This document shows, one piece after another, positions 37,248 through 46,128 of a stretch of DNA of 64,000 nucleotides. The position numbers were made by a program, and so were the translations under genes. The stretch lies in contig NZ_JQAK01000001.1 in the NCBI RefSeq assembly GCF_000757605.1, forward strand, positions 1,166,782 to 1,230,781, read 5' to 3'. The DNA is from Candidatus Paracaedibacter symbiosus. Lineage in GTDB: Bacteria; Pseudomonadota; Alphaproteobacteria; Paracaedibacterales; Paracaedibacteraceae. The notes beneath the pieces are model-generated. The model was not told the DNA's origin. It did not search any database and was given only the letters and a program-made list of their open reading frames with translations. Every line of letters starts with the position of its first letter. The first letter of the stretch is position 1.

Positions 37248-37740
37248 AAAATTTATAATTATTCTGGCATGCTCAGCGATTTTGAGTGGCTGCGGTTTTC
37301 AACCTATGCTGAAAGGTGATGCTGCAGGTAAGCAGTTATTTGTTCTAAGTGTTAAAGGAGAGGGATACCCCGTCTATATCTTTAGACGGGAAATGGAAAA
37401 GCAATTATCACTTGTGCCGCGATTGAAAGAAAATGCATACCGTGTTGATATTAGTTTGGTAGGGGCTGAAGCAGCCGCCACTGTTGCGCAAGATGCAACC
37501 ATTAGTCGGGTGAGCTTGAATTATATTGCAAATTATAAAATCTCAACGCCGGATGGTCACTCTGTGGAGCAGAATACAACATCAACAACGTCGTATCCTG
37601 TGATTCCCACGGACGAATTTATCTCTAAAAACGCTGATACTGCTGCTAGGACGAGATTAATGATTGATTTGGCAAAGGATGTGGCTTTGGAAATCGTGCG
37701 AGCTATTAAGCAAGATGTAGAGCATCAACCAAAGCTATAA
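37237..37740 (+). CDS. lptE: LPS-assembly lipoprotein LptE
   Basis: Outer-membrane lipoprotein that plugs LptD during LPS insertion, 167 residues. Lipobox LSGC follows a short signal (MLFKKFIIILACSAILSGCGFQP); the GCGFQP start of the mature protein is typical of LptE. It begins with TTG inside the last codons of leuS, so it is translationally coupled. The leuS-lptE order is conserved; holA, often next, is absent. Confidence 0.88.
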   Translation: MLFKKFIIILACSAILSGCGFQPMLKGDAAGKQLFVLSVKGEGYPVYIFRREMEKQLSLVPRLKENAYRVDISLVGAEAAATVAQDATISRVSLNYIANYKISTPDGHSVEQNTTSTTSYPVIPTDEFISKNADTAARTRLMIDLAKDVALEIVRAIKQDVEHQPKL

Positions 37741-37904
37741 GGCAAGGACTGTTTTTTCTCGTCCTTGAGAGCTTTCAATAAGGCGGGTGGCAATTTTCTC
37801 GGGAATTAATACTGAGAGTGCCATCTCACTTAATGCCCTTTGTAATGACGGTGTTTTTGAGGAAATCTCCTTTTTCCACACCATTTGGACCAGAAAGGTG
37901 TTTC

Positions 37905-38531
37905 ATGATTGCAAAACTAAAAGGGATCGTCGATACGATTGCTCTTGACCACCTGCTTATTGATGTCAATGGGATTTGCTATCAGGTATCAACCTCGACT
38001 AAAACATTGGCTCATATAGGTGCTGTAGGGGACCGTGTCGTCCTTTATACAGAGATGCTGCTGCGCAATGAGTTGCCGCAACTGATTGGCTTTTATAATA
38101 CCGTTGAGCAGGATTGTTTTCGGCTGTTGACGACGGTTCAAGGTGTAGGCGCTCGAGTCGCATTGGCGATTTTATCGGTTTTAACGCCGGATGAATTGAC
38201 ATTAGCAATCTATAATCAAGATAAAGCCCAAATTACGAGAGCCGACGGCGTGGGGCCGAAATTGGCGCTTCGAATTATCAGTGAATTGAAGGACAAGGTC
38301 TCAAGTGTTTCTCTAGGAGGCGGGATTACCCAAGAGTTACCAGCGACTCAAGGCGGTGGTTCATCCCAGGTGAGTGATGCTTTTGCGGCCCTTGAATCCC
38401 TGGGATATCGCCGTCATGAGGCAGCCGCAGCGATTCAACAAGCCATGCAGAAACTGGGGAGTGATGCAAGTACAGCCGACATCATCCGGATTGCGTTATC
38501 AACCTTTAGCAATCGTATATACTCATCATGA
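37905..38531 (+). CDS. ruvA: Holliday junction DNA helicase subunit RuvA
   Basis: Tetrameric junction-binding protein, 208 residues. MIAKLKGIVDTIALDHLLIDVNG is the OB-fold N-terminus; the helix-hairpin-helix segments are LTTVQGVGARVALAIL and ITRADGVGPKLALRIISEL. The frame is open 29 codons further upstream, but AAGG just before the ATG at 37905 and the family N-terminus fix the start. ruvC is not adjacent; ruvB follows after 114 bp. Confidence 0.96.
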   Translation: MIAKLKGIVDTIALDHLLIDVNGICYQVSTSTKTLAHIGAVGDRVVLYTEMLLRNELPQLIGFYNTVEQDCFRLLTTVQGVGARVALAILSVLTPDELTLAIYNQDKAQITRADGVGPKLALRIISELKDKVSSVSLGGGITQELPATQGGGSSQVSDAFAALESLGYRRHEAAAAIQQAMQKLGSDASTADIIRIALSTFSNRIYSS

Positions 38532-38645
38532 TTGAAACTATGAATTTCTCCCTATGGCTTTACGAGCTCAATTTTAGGCACAAATTTTTTAAAGAGAGCT
38601 CACAATTCGCATTTCCAAACATGACGAGTAGAACAGGTTAAAACT

Positions 38646-39662
38646 ATGGCAGATTCAGAATTCTTTGTTAAGACTGAAAACACTGAGGATCAGCTCAATC
38701 ATTCCCTGCGCCCCGAAGTCTTAGATGATTTTACTGGGCAAAAAGAAGTACGGCAAAATTTGAAGGTCTTTATTGAGTCAGCTAAAGCGCGGGGTGAAGT
38801 CCTTGACCACACGCTTTTCTATGGCCCTCCAGGTTTGGGGAAAACGACTTTAGCACAAATTGTCGCTCGGGAGCTTGGTGTTAATTTTAAAGCAACATCG
38901 GGCCCTGTCATTGCCAGAGCTGGCGATTTGGCGGCCATACTCACAAATTTGCAGGCTCATGACGTCTTATTTATCGATGAAATTCATCGCTTAAATCCGG
39001 CGGTGGAAGAAATCCTTTATCCCGCTATGGAGGATTTTAAGCTTGATTTGATGATCGGGGAGGGGCCAGCAGCTCGCAGTATACAGATTGATTTGCCCAA
39101 GTTTACGCTTATTGGGGCAACGACTCGATCGGGGTTATTGACTCAGCCGTTGCGTGAACGATTTGGTATTCCCTTACGATTGCAGTTTTATACTTTAGAG
39201 GAGCTTACTCATATTATTAAGCGGAGTGCCCGCTTGTTAACACATGATATTTCTGAAGAGGCTGCTTTTGAAATTGCCCGCCGATCCCGCGGGACTCCTC
39301 GAATTGCTGGACGCTTGATTCGTCGGGTACGGGACTTCACCATTGTAGCGCAGACTCGAGAAATAACGATTGAAATCGCTAAACTGGCTCTTGATCGTCT
39401 TGGCGTTGACCCTTTAGGGTTAGATACTCAAGATCGCCGTTATTTAACTTATATGGCGGAGTTTTACCGGGGGGGCCCGGTTGGGGTTGAAACACTCGCT
39501 GCTGCTTTATCTGAGCAAAAGGATACACTGGAAGAAGTGATTGAACCTTATCTTATTCAACAAGGTTTAATTCAACGTACTCCTCGCGGTCGTCAATTGA
39601 CGGATTTAGCCTATGATCATCTCGATTTAGTAAGAACAATAAAGCAAGAAGCGTTATTTTAG
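38646..39662 (+). CDS. ruvB: Holliday junction DNA helicase subunit RuvB
   Basis: AAA+ motor for branch migration, 338 residues. Walker [13 protein letters not shown], Walker [10 protein letters not shown], sensor GATTRSGLL and the C-terminal winged helix [15 protein letters not shown]. Full length. The DMT transporter starts 2 bp after its stop. Confidence 0.98.
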   Translation: MADSEFFVKTENTEDQLNHSLRPEVLDDFTGQKEVRQNLKVFIESAKARGEVLDHTLFYGPPGLGKTTLAQIVARELGVNFKATSGPVIARAGDLAAILTNLQAHDVLFIDEIHRLNPAVEEILYPAMEDFKLDLMIGEGPAARSIQIDLPKFTLIGATTRSGLLTQPLRERFGIPLRLQFYTLEELTHIIKRSARLLTHDISEEAAFEIARRSRGTPRIAGRLIRRVRDFTIVAQTREITIEIAKLALDRLGVDPLGLDTQDRRYLTYMAEFYRGGPVGVETLAAALSEQKDTLEEVIEPYLIQQGLIQRTPRGRQLTDLAYDHLDLVRTIKQEALF

Positions 39663-39664
39663 TT

Positions 39665-40567
39665 ATGAATATCATTCTCTTCTTCATCACCACATTTATC
39701 TGGGGAACAACTTGGCTGGCTATTAAGTATCAGCTAGGTGACGTTCATCCCCTCTGGTCCGTTACTTACCGCTTTGGACTTGCTTCTTTAATTTTGGTCG
39801 GTGCTTGTATAGTAAGTCGCCAATCTTTAAGGTTTTCAAGGAAAGATCATGGCTGGATTGCGCTTCAGGCTCTGCTACTTTTTTCTACAAACTATTTGAT
39901 GTACTATTTTGGCACTGACTATTTTATAAGTGGTGTTGTTGCGGTATTATTTGCCTCTGTGACACTCATGAACATTGTCAATAGCCGTCTATTTCTTGGG
40001 ACACCAATCACTGTTTCTACTTTAGCAGGCGCTATTCTGGGTGGACTCGGACTCATTTTCATTTTTAGTGCAGAAGTTATTCGTCTATCGCAAGAAAATC
40101 TAACCTATATCGCTGAAGGGCTCGCTTTTTGCCTTGGGGGTACATTATGTGCCTCTTTAGGACAAACGGTTGCAACAGCAAATATGCGTCGCTCTTTGCC
40201 GGTGATGCAGACCAATGCCTTAGGAATGGCTTACGGCGCAGCGTTTACCGCCATTGCAGCACTCACTGCAGGGATCTACCCAAGTTTCGATTTTTCTACT
40301 ACTTACGTTGGTTCTCTCCTTTATTTATCTTTTTTTGGCACGGTATTGGCTTTTGGAAGTTATTTAAAGTTGGTTGGTAATATTGGTTCGGGGCGGGCAA
40401 GCTATGCTTTTGTTGTGATCCCCTTAATGGCGTTGATTGTTTCCAGCATGTTTGAAGTGTTTCACTGGGATATCTATTCACTTTTAGGCGTGACGATGGT
40501 ATTGATTGGCAATTGGATTGTGTTGGCGCGCAATGCTGTTTCAAGCAAACCAGCTCGCTCGTTTTAG
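39665..40567 (+). CDS. DMT-superfamily (EamA) transporter
   Basis: 300 residues with about ten transmembrane helices in two EamA repeats: TTFIWGTTWLAIKYQLGDVHPLWSVTYR begins the first and YVGSLLYLSFFGTVLAFGSYLKLVGNIG lies in the second. Usually exporters of amino acids or metabolites; the substrate is unknown. It starts two bases after ruvB, so it is probably co-transcribed without functional linkage. Confidence 0.87.
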   Translation: MNIILFFITTFIWGTTWLAIKYQLGDVHPLWSVTYRFGLASLILVGACIVSRQSLRFSRKDHGWIALQALLLFSTNYLMYYFGTDYFISGVVAVLFASVTLMNIVNSRLFLGTPITVSTLAGAILGGLGLIFIFSAEVIRLSQENLTYIAEGLAFCLGGTLCASLGQTVATANMRRSLPVMQTNALGMAYGAAFTAIAALTAGIYPSFDFSTTYVGSLLYLSFFGTVLAFGSYLKLVGNIGSGRASYAFVVIPLMALIVSSMFEVFHWDIYSLLGVTMVLIGNWIVLARNAVSSKPARSF

Positions 40568-40608
40568 ATTTTGAGCACCTCATTTCTTAAAAGAGATAAA
40601 CTATACCA

Positions 40609-40680
40609 TCGAAATTCAACCTCTTTTTCAGCTAAAATGCTTTAGAATCATTTTTGAGTGAAAGAGGCGAGAGGAACCTT
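40609..40680 (+). repeat. Dispersed intergenic repeat, copy 3 (longest)
   Basis: This copy links both halves of the family: its left part (CGAAATT, then CTCTTTTTCAGCTAAAATG) matches the 13012 and 45635 copies, and its right part (AATCATTTTTGAGTG, then GGCGAGAG and AACCT) matches the 11894 and 41795 copies. Confidence 0.65.
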
Positions 40681-40814
40681 TTGGTCCATGGTCAATATTT
40701 GAATGAAGTGATCAATTTTAGGAGGTTTTTAACCTAAACTTGAAGGTGTATCTCAAATAAAGTAAGGTGTGTTAATTGGTTTCTTGCTAGCATCAATTTC
40801 CGGGGAGAGGGTAG

Positions 40815-41663
40815 ATGAAAATAAGCCATTTGGCACAGATCGCATCCGACTATGATGCCTATATCATCGATTTATGGGGGGTACTGCATAATGGTCAACA
40901 GGCCTTTCCCCAAGCTGTTTTGGCGCTAGCTGAGTTGAAAACCCTGCAAAAAAAGATTTTTTTACTTTCCAATTCTCCCCGACTTGTTTATGCAAGCCAA
41001 GCGCGTCTAGCAGAACTCGGAGTGCCGCGTAATTTTTATGATGAAGTTTATACTTCTGGGGAAGATTGTTTCCAAGCATTGCAACATTCACAAGATCCTT
41101 GGTATCAAAAATTGGGGCAAAAATTTTATCATATTGGGCCGGATAAAAATCATAGCCTGAGTGCTGGCTTATCCAGGACAAAAGTTTCGACAGTGGAAGA
41201 GGCTGATTTTATGCTCGTAACAGGGACAAATGGCTGGGAAGTTGATGTGACCAATTATGTGTCGATCTTAGAAAAAGCCCGTTTACGTCATCTACCAATG
41301 GTCTGCGCTAACCCAGATTTAACGGTTATTTATGGCGAAGAGACTGTGATCTGTGCGGGTGCCATTGCTCAATATTATGAAGGGATTGGCGGCGACGTTC
41401 GTTATCACGGCAAACCTCATCCCGGAATCTACAGGGTTGTATTAGATAAACTATTGCCGATTAAGCGTAATCGGATTTTGGCGATTGGTGATTCACTTCG
41501 CACTGATATTAAAGGCGCATATCAGTTACAAATTGACACGCTTTTAGTTCTAAGTGGCATCCATAATAAATTCCAAAACGAACCATATGAGGCTATTCGC
41601 GATTATTCCCTCGAATATTTTCAAATTGAACCCACGTATATTGCTCCAAAACTGAAGTTTTAA
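40815..41663 (+). CDS. HAD-superfamily hydrolase, TIGR01459 type
   Basis: 282-residue IIA-type HAD phosphatase. Motif I is IDLWGVLHNG, motif II LLSNSPR and motif III/IV IGDSLRTDIKGA. This subfamily is common in alphaproteobacteria and its substrate is not established. Flanked on both sides by copies of the dispersed repeat, with no operon partner. Confidence 0.85.
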   Translation: MKISHLAQIASDYDAYIIDLWGVLHNGQQAFPQAVLALAELKTLQKKIFLLSNSPRLVYASQARLAELGVPRNFYDEVYTSGEDCFQALQHSQDPWYQKLGQKFYHIGPDKNHSLSAGLSRTKVSTVEEADFMLVTGTNGWEVDVTNYVSILEKARLRHLPMVCANPDLTVIYGEETVICAGAIAQYYEGIGGDVRYHGKPHPGIYRVVLDKLLPIKRNRILAIGDSLRTDIKGAYQLQIDTLLVLSGIHNKFQNEPYEAIRDYSLEYFQIEPTYIAPKLKF

Positions 41664-41970
41664 TAACTTTACCGACGGAATTAAATTGGGCGCTCCTAGT
41701 GTAGGGGGAGATGTAGATGAGTCTGCTTGCATACTGAGAAGGCCGGTCAAGTTATGGTATAAGGATTAATGGCCTCAGATAATATTAAGGTGAGCAGCTA
41801 AAATGTCTCAAAATCATCCTTGCGTGGATGAAGGGCGAGAGAACCTAAGAAAATGAGGAATCGTTAATCCTCACCTATAATTCATCTATTGAGTAGGCAT
41901 TATATCATTTATATTAACTATGATTCCATTCATATCTTTCTAGCCAATTTTTAGAGGGAGGAAATGTAAC
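41664..41970. other. Intergenic region carrying one repeat copy
   Basis: 307 bp with no gene recognised. It holds the repeat copy at 41795-41846. A strong GGGAGGAAA ribosome-binding site for the next gene lies at its right end. Confidence 0.5.
41795..41846 (+). repeat. Dispersed intergenic repeat, copy 4 (right part)
   Basis: Starts CAGCTAAAATGTCTCAAAAT and ends GGGCGAGAGAACCT. It is the same length (52 bp) as the matching part of the copy at 40629-40680. Confidence 0.65.
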
Positions 41971-42375
41971 ATGTTAAAGGTAATAAGCTTTAAGAGTGCT
42001 GTCTGGCTTTGCTTAGCCTACGGTAGTAGTAATTTTCTGTGTGAGGCACAAGCATCCAAACTTGTTGTGAAAAATAATCTCGATGCTCCAGTAGAAATGA
42101 TTATTCAGCATGATAGTGAAGACGCATTAGTTGCTCGCGAAACCCCCCTAGATAGCCCAGAGCTAAAGGATGTTATTAAGCCTGGACAAGAAAAAACCTA
42201 CGAAATAACCAAACCAGAATTATCTTATACTAAAAAGTTTTCGGTCATCGGAAAAGTGACGCTTTATGCTTTATCAGATAGATGCAGTAATTTAGATGTA
42301 GACGACGATTATCTTATTTTCCTTAATTCTAAGAAAGGGGGAGGGGTTGTCTGCAGTTATCGGAAATTAAAATAG
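41971..42375 (+). CDS. Hypothetical secreted protein, 134 residues
   Basis: Not recognised. Residues 1-30 form a Sec-type signal with a possible cleavage after AQA (LCEAQASKLVV). The mature part is a small, probably beta-rich domain (KLVVKNNLDAPVEMII, IKPGQEKTYEI) with two cysteines (SDRCSNL, VVCSYRK) that could form a disulphide in the periplasm. A strong GGGAGG precedes the ATG. No neighbour suggests its job. Confidence 0.6.
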   Translation: MLKVISFKSAVWLCLAYGSSNFLCEAQASKLVVKNNLDAPVEMIIQHDSEDALVARETPLDSPELKDVIKPGQEKTYEITKPELSYTKKFSVIGKVTLYALSDRCSNLDVDDDYLIFLNSKKGGGVVCSYRKLK

Positions 42376-42495
42376 ATTTATGCACTCAGTTTAAAAAATA
42401 GTCGATTACTTATGGGGACATTCACTTTCTGGAATGTTCCTTTATTCTTCCCTTGTAAAAAGTAGAGGCAATTTCCATATATCTTCTAGGTTTAC

Positions 42496-42526
42496 TTGAC
42501 TTTTGTGCTACATAGGAATAATCCTA
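42496..42526 (+). promoter_or_regulatory. Candidate promoter with operator-like dyad
   Basis: TTGACT (42496-42501) could be a -35 box, and an AATAAT-like -10 lies inside a dyad TAGGA-ATAA-TCCTA (42513-42526). It is just upstream of the small peptide gene and metal transporter. The dyad is a possible site for a metal-responsive repressor; no match to a known Zur or Fur box is claimed. Confidence 0.35.
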
Positions 42527-42545
42527 GACTAAAGAGGGTAAGATT

Positions 42546-42644
42546 ATGAATTTCAATCCATTGTTGCTCAGCAGCTTTACACGTTTGTTGATTATGACAT
42601 TGCCACTGGGCATTGTGTGGGCCTGTGTGCTTTTAACAAATTAA
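42546..42644 (+). CDS. Putative 32-residue membrane peptide
   Basis: Tiny frame ATG to TAA with GAGGG just upstream. It begins MNFNPLLLSS and continues with one hydrophobic helix of about 20 residues (LLIMTLPLGIVWACVLL). It ends 6 bp before the metal ABC ATPase and is probably on the same transcript. Not recognised; it could be a small transporter-associated peptide or a leader. Confidence 0.45.
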   Translation: MNFNPLLLSSFTRLLIMTLPLGIVWACVLLTN

Positions 42645-42650
42645 TGTATC

Positions 42651-43358
42651 GTGTCAGCAGCAAAACTCACTATTACTCTGGAAAATATTTCGCATTGCTA
42701 TGGGGGGATTCTCTCCCTAGATCAAATTTCTTACCAATTTGCCACAGGATCACTTACAGCGGTGTTTGGTCCTAATGGCGGCGGTAAAAGCACTCTTCTC
42801 AAAATCATTGCAGGTATTTTGAAACCCACCTCTGGAACTATCCGATCCCATATCAAATACATATCAGATTTGGCTTATTTAGCTCAAGGCAAAGACATTG
42901 ACCGTACTTTCCCTATTCATGTAGAAGATGTTGTGGCGATGGGATTGTGGCCAAAAATTGGTGTATTTCGCGGCTTGGGCCGAGATGATCTGCCCCTGGT
43001 TGACGATGCTTTAGCCCAAGTAGGGCTCGTCGGTTTTAACAAGCGTTGCCTAACAGAACTTAGTGGCGGCCAACTGCAGCGTTTATTTTTTGCACGGCTA
43101 ATTGCCCAGCAAGCCAATTTTATCTTACTTGATGAGCCGTTTACAGGGATTGATGCCAACACAACTAAAGACTTGTTAGGACTAATTCAACGATGGCATC
43201 AACAAGGCAAGACAATTATTGCTGTCCTGCATGACATGACGATCATTCAACAATTTTTTCCTACATGCTTACTGATATCTCGTAAATTAGTGGCCGCAGG
43301 CGCGAGTGATGATGTCTTAACAATAGAAAACCTCGCGAAGGCGGCCTTCAATGTATGA
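42651..43358 (+). CDS. Metal ABC transporter ATP-binding protein (ZnuC-like)
   Basis: 235-residue ABC ATPase of the zinc/manganese uptake family. Walker A GPNGGGKSTLL, signature LSGGQLQRLFFARL, Walker B FILLDEPFTGID and H-loop VLHDM are present. The start is GTG. It overlaps the permease by 8 bp (43351-43358). No substrate-binding protein gene lies next to it, so specificity (zinc, manganese or iron) is undecided. Confidence 0.9.
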   Translation: MSAAKLTITLENISHCYGGILSLDQISYQFATGSLTAVFGPNGGGKSTLLKIIAGILKPTSGTIRSHIKYISDLAYLAQGKDIDRTFPIHVEDVVAMGLWPKIGVFRGLGRDDLPLVDDALAQVGLVGFNKRCLTELSGGQLQRLFFARLIAQQANFILLDEPFTGIDANTTKDLLGLIQRWHQQGKTIIAVLHDMTIIQQFFPTCLLISRKLVAAGASDDVLTIENLAKAAFNV

Positions 43359-44208
43359 CGTATTTATTGCCCCTTTCGTTGAGTTTATCTTTATGCGTCG
43401 CGCTCTTGTGGCCTGCATCGCGATCGCCCTCAGCTGTGGCCCACTTGGTGTTTTATTGGTGTTGCGCCGCATGAGCTTAATGGGAGACGCCCTCTCCCAT
43501 GCAATTTTGCCTGGAATTGCTATTGGTTACCTTGTCACGGGACTGTGGTTGCCTGGCTTGTCTTTAGGTGGGCTTGCAGCAGGTCTTATTGTCGCCTTTG
43601 CGAGCGGTAAAACAGCCAGAAAAACAGTTTTAGCGGAAGACGCTAGCTTTACTGGGTTTTATATTATCTCCCTAGCTCTTGGAGTATTAATTTTGTCGGT
43701 TAAGGGCGGGAATATGAATCTAACACATTTCTTATTTGGAAGTGTACTTGCCGTTGACCAAGAAATTTTGTTGTTGATTGCTATTATCACTACAATGACG
43801 CTTGTCATTTTGGCTTTGATTTATCGGCCATTGATTTATGAATGCTTTGACCCACAGTATGTTCAACTTATGGGGATTAATGCAGGACGCTATCAACTGA
43901 TTTTTTTGGGGTTGGTGGTGATTAATCTTGTTGGCGCATGTCAGGCTTTGGGAACTTTAATGGCGCTTGGCATTATTATGTTGCCGGCGATTGCAGCACG
44001 CCTTTTAACTAAACAGGTTTGGACAGCGGTTTTAGCGGCCGTTTTGATTGCTTCTATCTCAGGTTATTTAGGATTGGTCACCTCTTACCAGCTAAATTGG
44101 CCCTCAGGTCCAACGATTATCCTATTTTGTGGTTCAGCTTATCTTTTGTCGCTTGGATTTTATTGTATAAATCGGGTTCCCTTCAAAAAAAGCTGTATAA
44201 AAAGGTGA
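43351..44208 (+). CDS. Metal ABC transporter permease (ZnuB/MntB-like)
   Basis: 285 residues with about eight membrane helices, ABC-3 family. SLMGDALSHAILPGIAIGY is the classic segment that contacts the ATPase; GTLMALGIIMLPAIAARLL lies in the C-terminal half. Forms the channel with the upstream ATPase. The cognate periplasmic binding protein must be encoded elsewhere. Confidence 0.9.
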   Translation: MYDVFIAPFVEFIFMRRALVACIAIALSCGPLGVLLVLRRMSLMGDALSHAILPGIAIGYLVTGLWLPGLSLGGLAAGLIVAFASGKTARKTVLAEDASFTGFYIISLALGVLILSVKGGNMNLTHFLFGSVLAVDQEILLLIAIITTMTLVILALIYRPLIYECFDPQYVQLMGINAGRYQLIFLGLVVINLVGACQALGTLMALGIIMLPAIAARLLTKQVWTAVLAAVLIASISGYLGLVTSYQLNWPSGPTIILFCGSAYLLSLGFYCINRVPFKKSCIKR

Positions 44209-44322
44209 ATTCTTGAAAAATTCATCCCACCATCAAAAAAATAAACACTTGATAAAAATATTTTTCTTTACTATCTACTATACCAGGTGAAATAAATTGA
44301 TCTCAAAAAACTTGCCACAATC

Positions 44323-44889
44323 ATGATGTTAAAAAGAATAATTGATATTATACTAGCTTCAATTGCCTTATTACTCTCCCTTGTCCCCATTTTATTAATT
44401 GCTTTAGCTGTTAAGCTTACATCTAAAGGCTCTGTTTTTTTTACAACGCAACGCCTTGGTCTTAACCATAAGCCATTTTCAATGCCTAAGTTTCGTACAA
44501 TGTATGTTGGTACTCCTATTAAGGGGACTCATGAATTTAAAAATGCAACCCAGTATATTACGCCTATTGGTTCATTTTTGCGGCGCACAAGCCTGGATGA
44601 ACTTCCCCAATTATTTTCTGTTCTCAAGGGAGATATGAGCTTGGTAGGTCCACGGCCCTCTTTGCCTAATGAAGACCTTTTAAATCAGCTACGCTATGAA
44701 CACAAAGTGCATGAATTACTTCCTGGGATTACGGGATGGGCTCAGATTAATGGGCGCGATAGCTTATCCATTGAACAAAAAGTACATTTCGATGCAGAAT
44801 ATCGATCCAAAAAATCAATCATTCTGGATCTTAAGATTATTGTTATGACGATTTTACTCGTGTTGAACCGCCAAGGCATTCGCCATTAA
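44323..44889 (+). CDS. Undecaprenyl-phosphate sugar transferase (monotopic PglC/WbaP-type)
   Basis: 188-residue phosphoglycosyl transferase that starts surface glycan synthesis by moving a sugar-1-phosphate to undecaprenyl phosphate. It has a single N-terminal membrane segment (residues 5-30), then MPKFRTM, the catalytic Asp-Glu in TSLDELPQL, and LVGPRPSLP. The size matches the minimal PglC-like form without the extra membrane domain. It stands alone and ends at a good terminator, with no glycan cluster around it. Confidence 0.9.
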   Translation: MMLKRIIDIILASIALLLSLVPILLIALAVKLTSKGSVFFTTQRLGLNHKPFSMPKFRTMYVGTPIKGTHEFKNATQYITPIGSFLRRTSLDELPQLFSVLKGDMSLVGPRPSLPNEDLLNQLRYEHKVHELLPGITGWAQINGRDSLSIEQKVHFDAEYRSKKSIILDLKIIVMTILLVLNRQGIRH

Positions 44890-44940
44890 GTTTAGTAGGT
44901 TTTGTGGAATTGACGTTCAAATAGTAAGGACCAAAGGAAA

Positions 44941-44961
44941 GGCCCAAAAGGGCCATTTTTT
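44941..44961 (+). terminator. Intrinsic terminator after the sugar transferase
   Basis: GGCCC-AAAA-GGGCC stem (44941-44954) followed by ATTTTTT. About 50 bp after the stop. Confidence 0.8.
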
Positions 44962-45544
44962 ACTCTCGGGAGTCTTTCAGTCGCACATAACTAATGACTT
45001 TTTTTACCCCATCCACATGACGTATGATATCTAGGGCCTCCTCTAGTTCGGCTTGGTTTTGCGCAATCCCCATCAAGTAAACATTCCCGCTTACCGTTTT
45101 AATACTATAATTCATCGATTGAATGTTTTGTTCAAACAAAAGTTGAGTTTTGATTTGAGTAGTGATCCATGTATCTTTGGCATAAAGGCTGGCACTGACC
45201 TGTTTTGCGACAGTCATATTGTCGATAACCCGTTTAACGCCTTTAGTATCCCACGAAATCTTTACTGCTTGGATATGCATTTCATTTGTCGCCACATTCC
45301 CCGTCAGTAATACTTCACCATTTTGGACAGTAACATTGACATGGTGGTAAAGATCTGGATCATTTTGATAAAGGGCAACTTTGATTTTTGTTGCGATTTG
45401 GGAGTCGGTGATATTGCCAGAAACCCCTTTTTCCTGGACAATTGAACCCCCAACAGCAGCAGCACCACCAATAATTGCTGGGGCACAACCAGATAGTATT
45501 AAAGAGAGACCAGCAAGGCTGGCAATAAGTTGAGTTTTTTTCAT
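44960..45544 (-). CDS. BON-domain lipoprotein (DolP/OsmY-like)
   Basis: 194 residues from the ATG at 45544. A TTG four codons upstream is open but unlikely. Lipobox LILSGC follows the signal, then a Gly/Ala-rich linker and two BON domains, about 50-115 and 120-190 (ITDSQIATKIKVALYQ and DTWITTQIKTQLLF begin them). Such double-BON lipoproteins (E. coli DolP/YraP) maintain outer-membrane integrity. It is near yraN and rsmI, the same neighbourhood as in many proteobacteria. Confidence 0.88.
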   Translation of the reverse strand: MKKTQLIASLAGLSLILSGCAPAIIGGAAAVGGSIVQEKGVSGNITDSQIATKIKVALYQNDPDLYHHVNVTVQNGEVLLTGNVATNEMHIQAVKISWDTKGVKRVIDNMTVAKQVSASLYAKDTWITTQIKTQLLFEQNIQSMNYSIKTVSGNVYLMGIAQNQAELEEALDIIRHVDGVKKVISYVRLKDSRE

Positions 45545-45634
45545 TGATGACCCCAATATTCAGGTTTTATGGTATTTAGGCTCTGGGAAAGAAAACTGAA
45601 AGAAGCCCATTTTGGCTGTTTTTGTTTGCAAAAT

Positions 45635-45710
45635 TCTTCAAATCTTCTGGAAGTAGACATACAACTCTCTCGAAATTTGGCTTCATTTTCGGTTAAAAAC
45701 ATCTCAAAAT
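45635..45710 (+). repeat. Dispersed intergenic repeat, copy 5 (left part)
   Basis: Pairs with 13012-13087; the right 40 bp match at 35 positions. It lies between the BON lipoprotein and yraN. Confidence 0.65.
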
Positions 45711-45751
45711 CCTCCTCCTTAAATTTCCTTCTCAGACCCTAGGGATACCGC

Positions 45752-46108
45752 TTAATGATTGCTTTGCCAAGCATTTTTCAAATGTTGTGGTAAACTTTTA
45801 GGCGAGAGGAGGATCACATCAAAACGAATTTCCTCTGGTTGCCAGGCAAGCTGCCCGAGATAGGCTCTTAAAGTTCGCTCAATTCGTTGGCATTGGCGTC
45901 TGGTAATGGATTCAGCGGCTGTTCTTTGTGATTGACGAAACTTAATTTCAACAGCGACTAATCGGCGTCCTTTACGGATAATGAGATCAATCTCACCGTA
46001 AGAATTCCGATACCGTTGTTCTATAATTGAATAGCCTTTTAAGCGTAGGTATAACCGAGCCACGGCTTCAGCTAGAAGGCCACGTTGATAACCTGTTTTA
46101 AACATCAT
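45752..46108 (-). CDS. yraN: YraN-family (UPF0102) nuclease-like protein
   Basis: 118 residues with a predicted PD-(D/E)xK-type fold: EAVARLYLRLKGYSIIEQRYR, then the conserved GEIDLIIRKGRRLVAVEIKFR that holds the E-x-D and E-x-K residues. The cellular role is unproven. It starts 20 bp after rsmI, its usual partner. Confidence 0.92.
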   Translation of the reverse strand: MMFKTGYQRGLLAEAVARLYLRLKGYSIIEQRYRNSYGEIDLIIRKGRRLVAVEIKFRQSQRTAAESITRRQCQRIERTLRAYLGQLAWQPEEIRFDVILLSPKSLPQHLKNAWQSNH

Positions 46109-46128
46109 TTTGCTTATGCACGGGAGAG

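Noticed and set aside
37741-37904. 49-codon minus-strand frame between lptE and ruvA (ending REKTVLAL)
   Set aside because: Looks somewhat protein-like but has no ribosome-binding site or known relatives by eye, and is antisense to the ruvA leader; not enough to call a gene.
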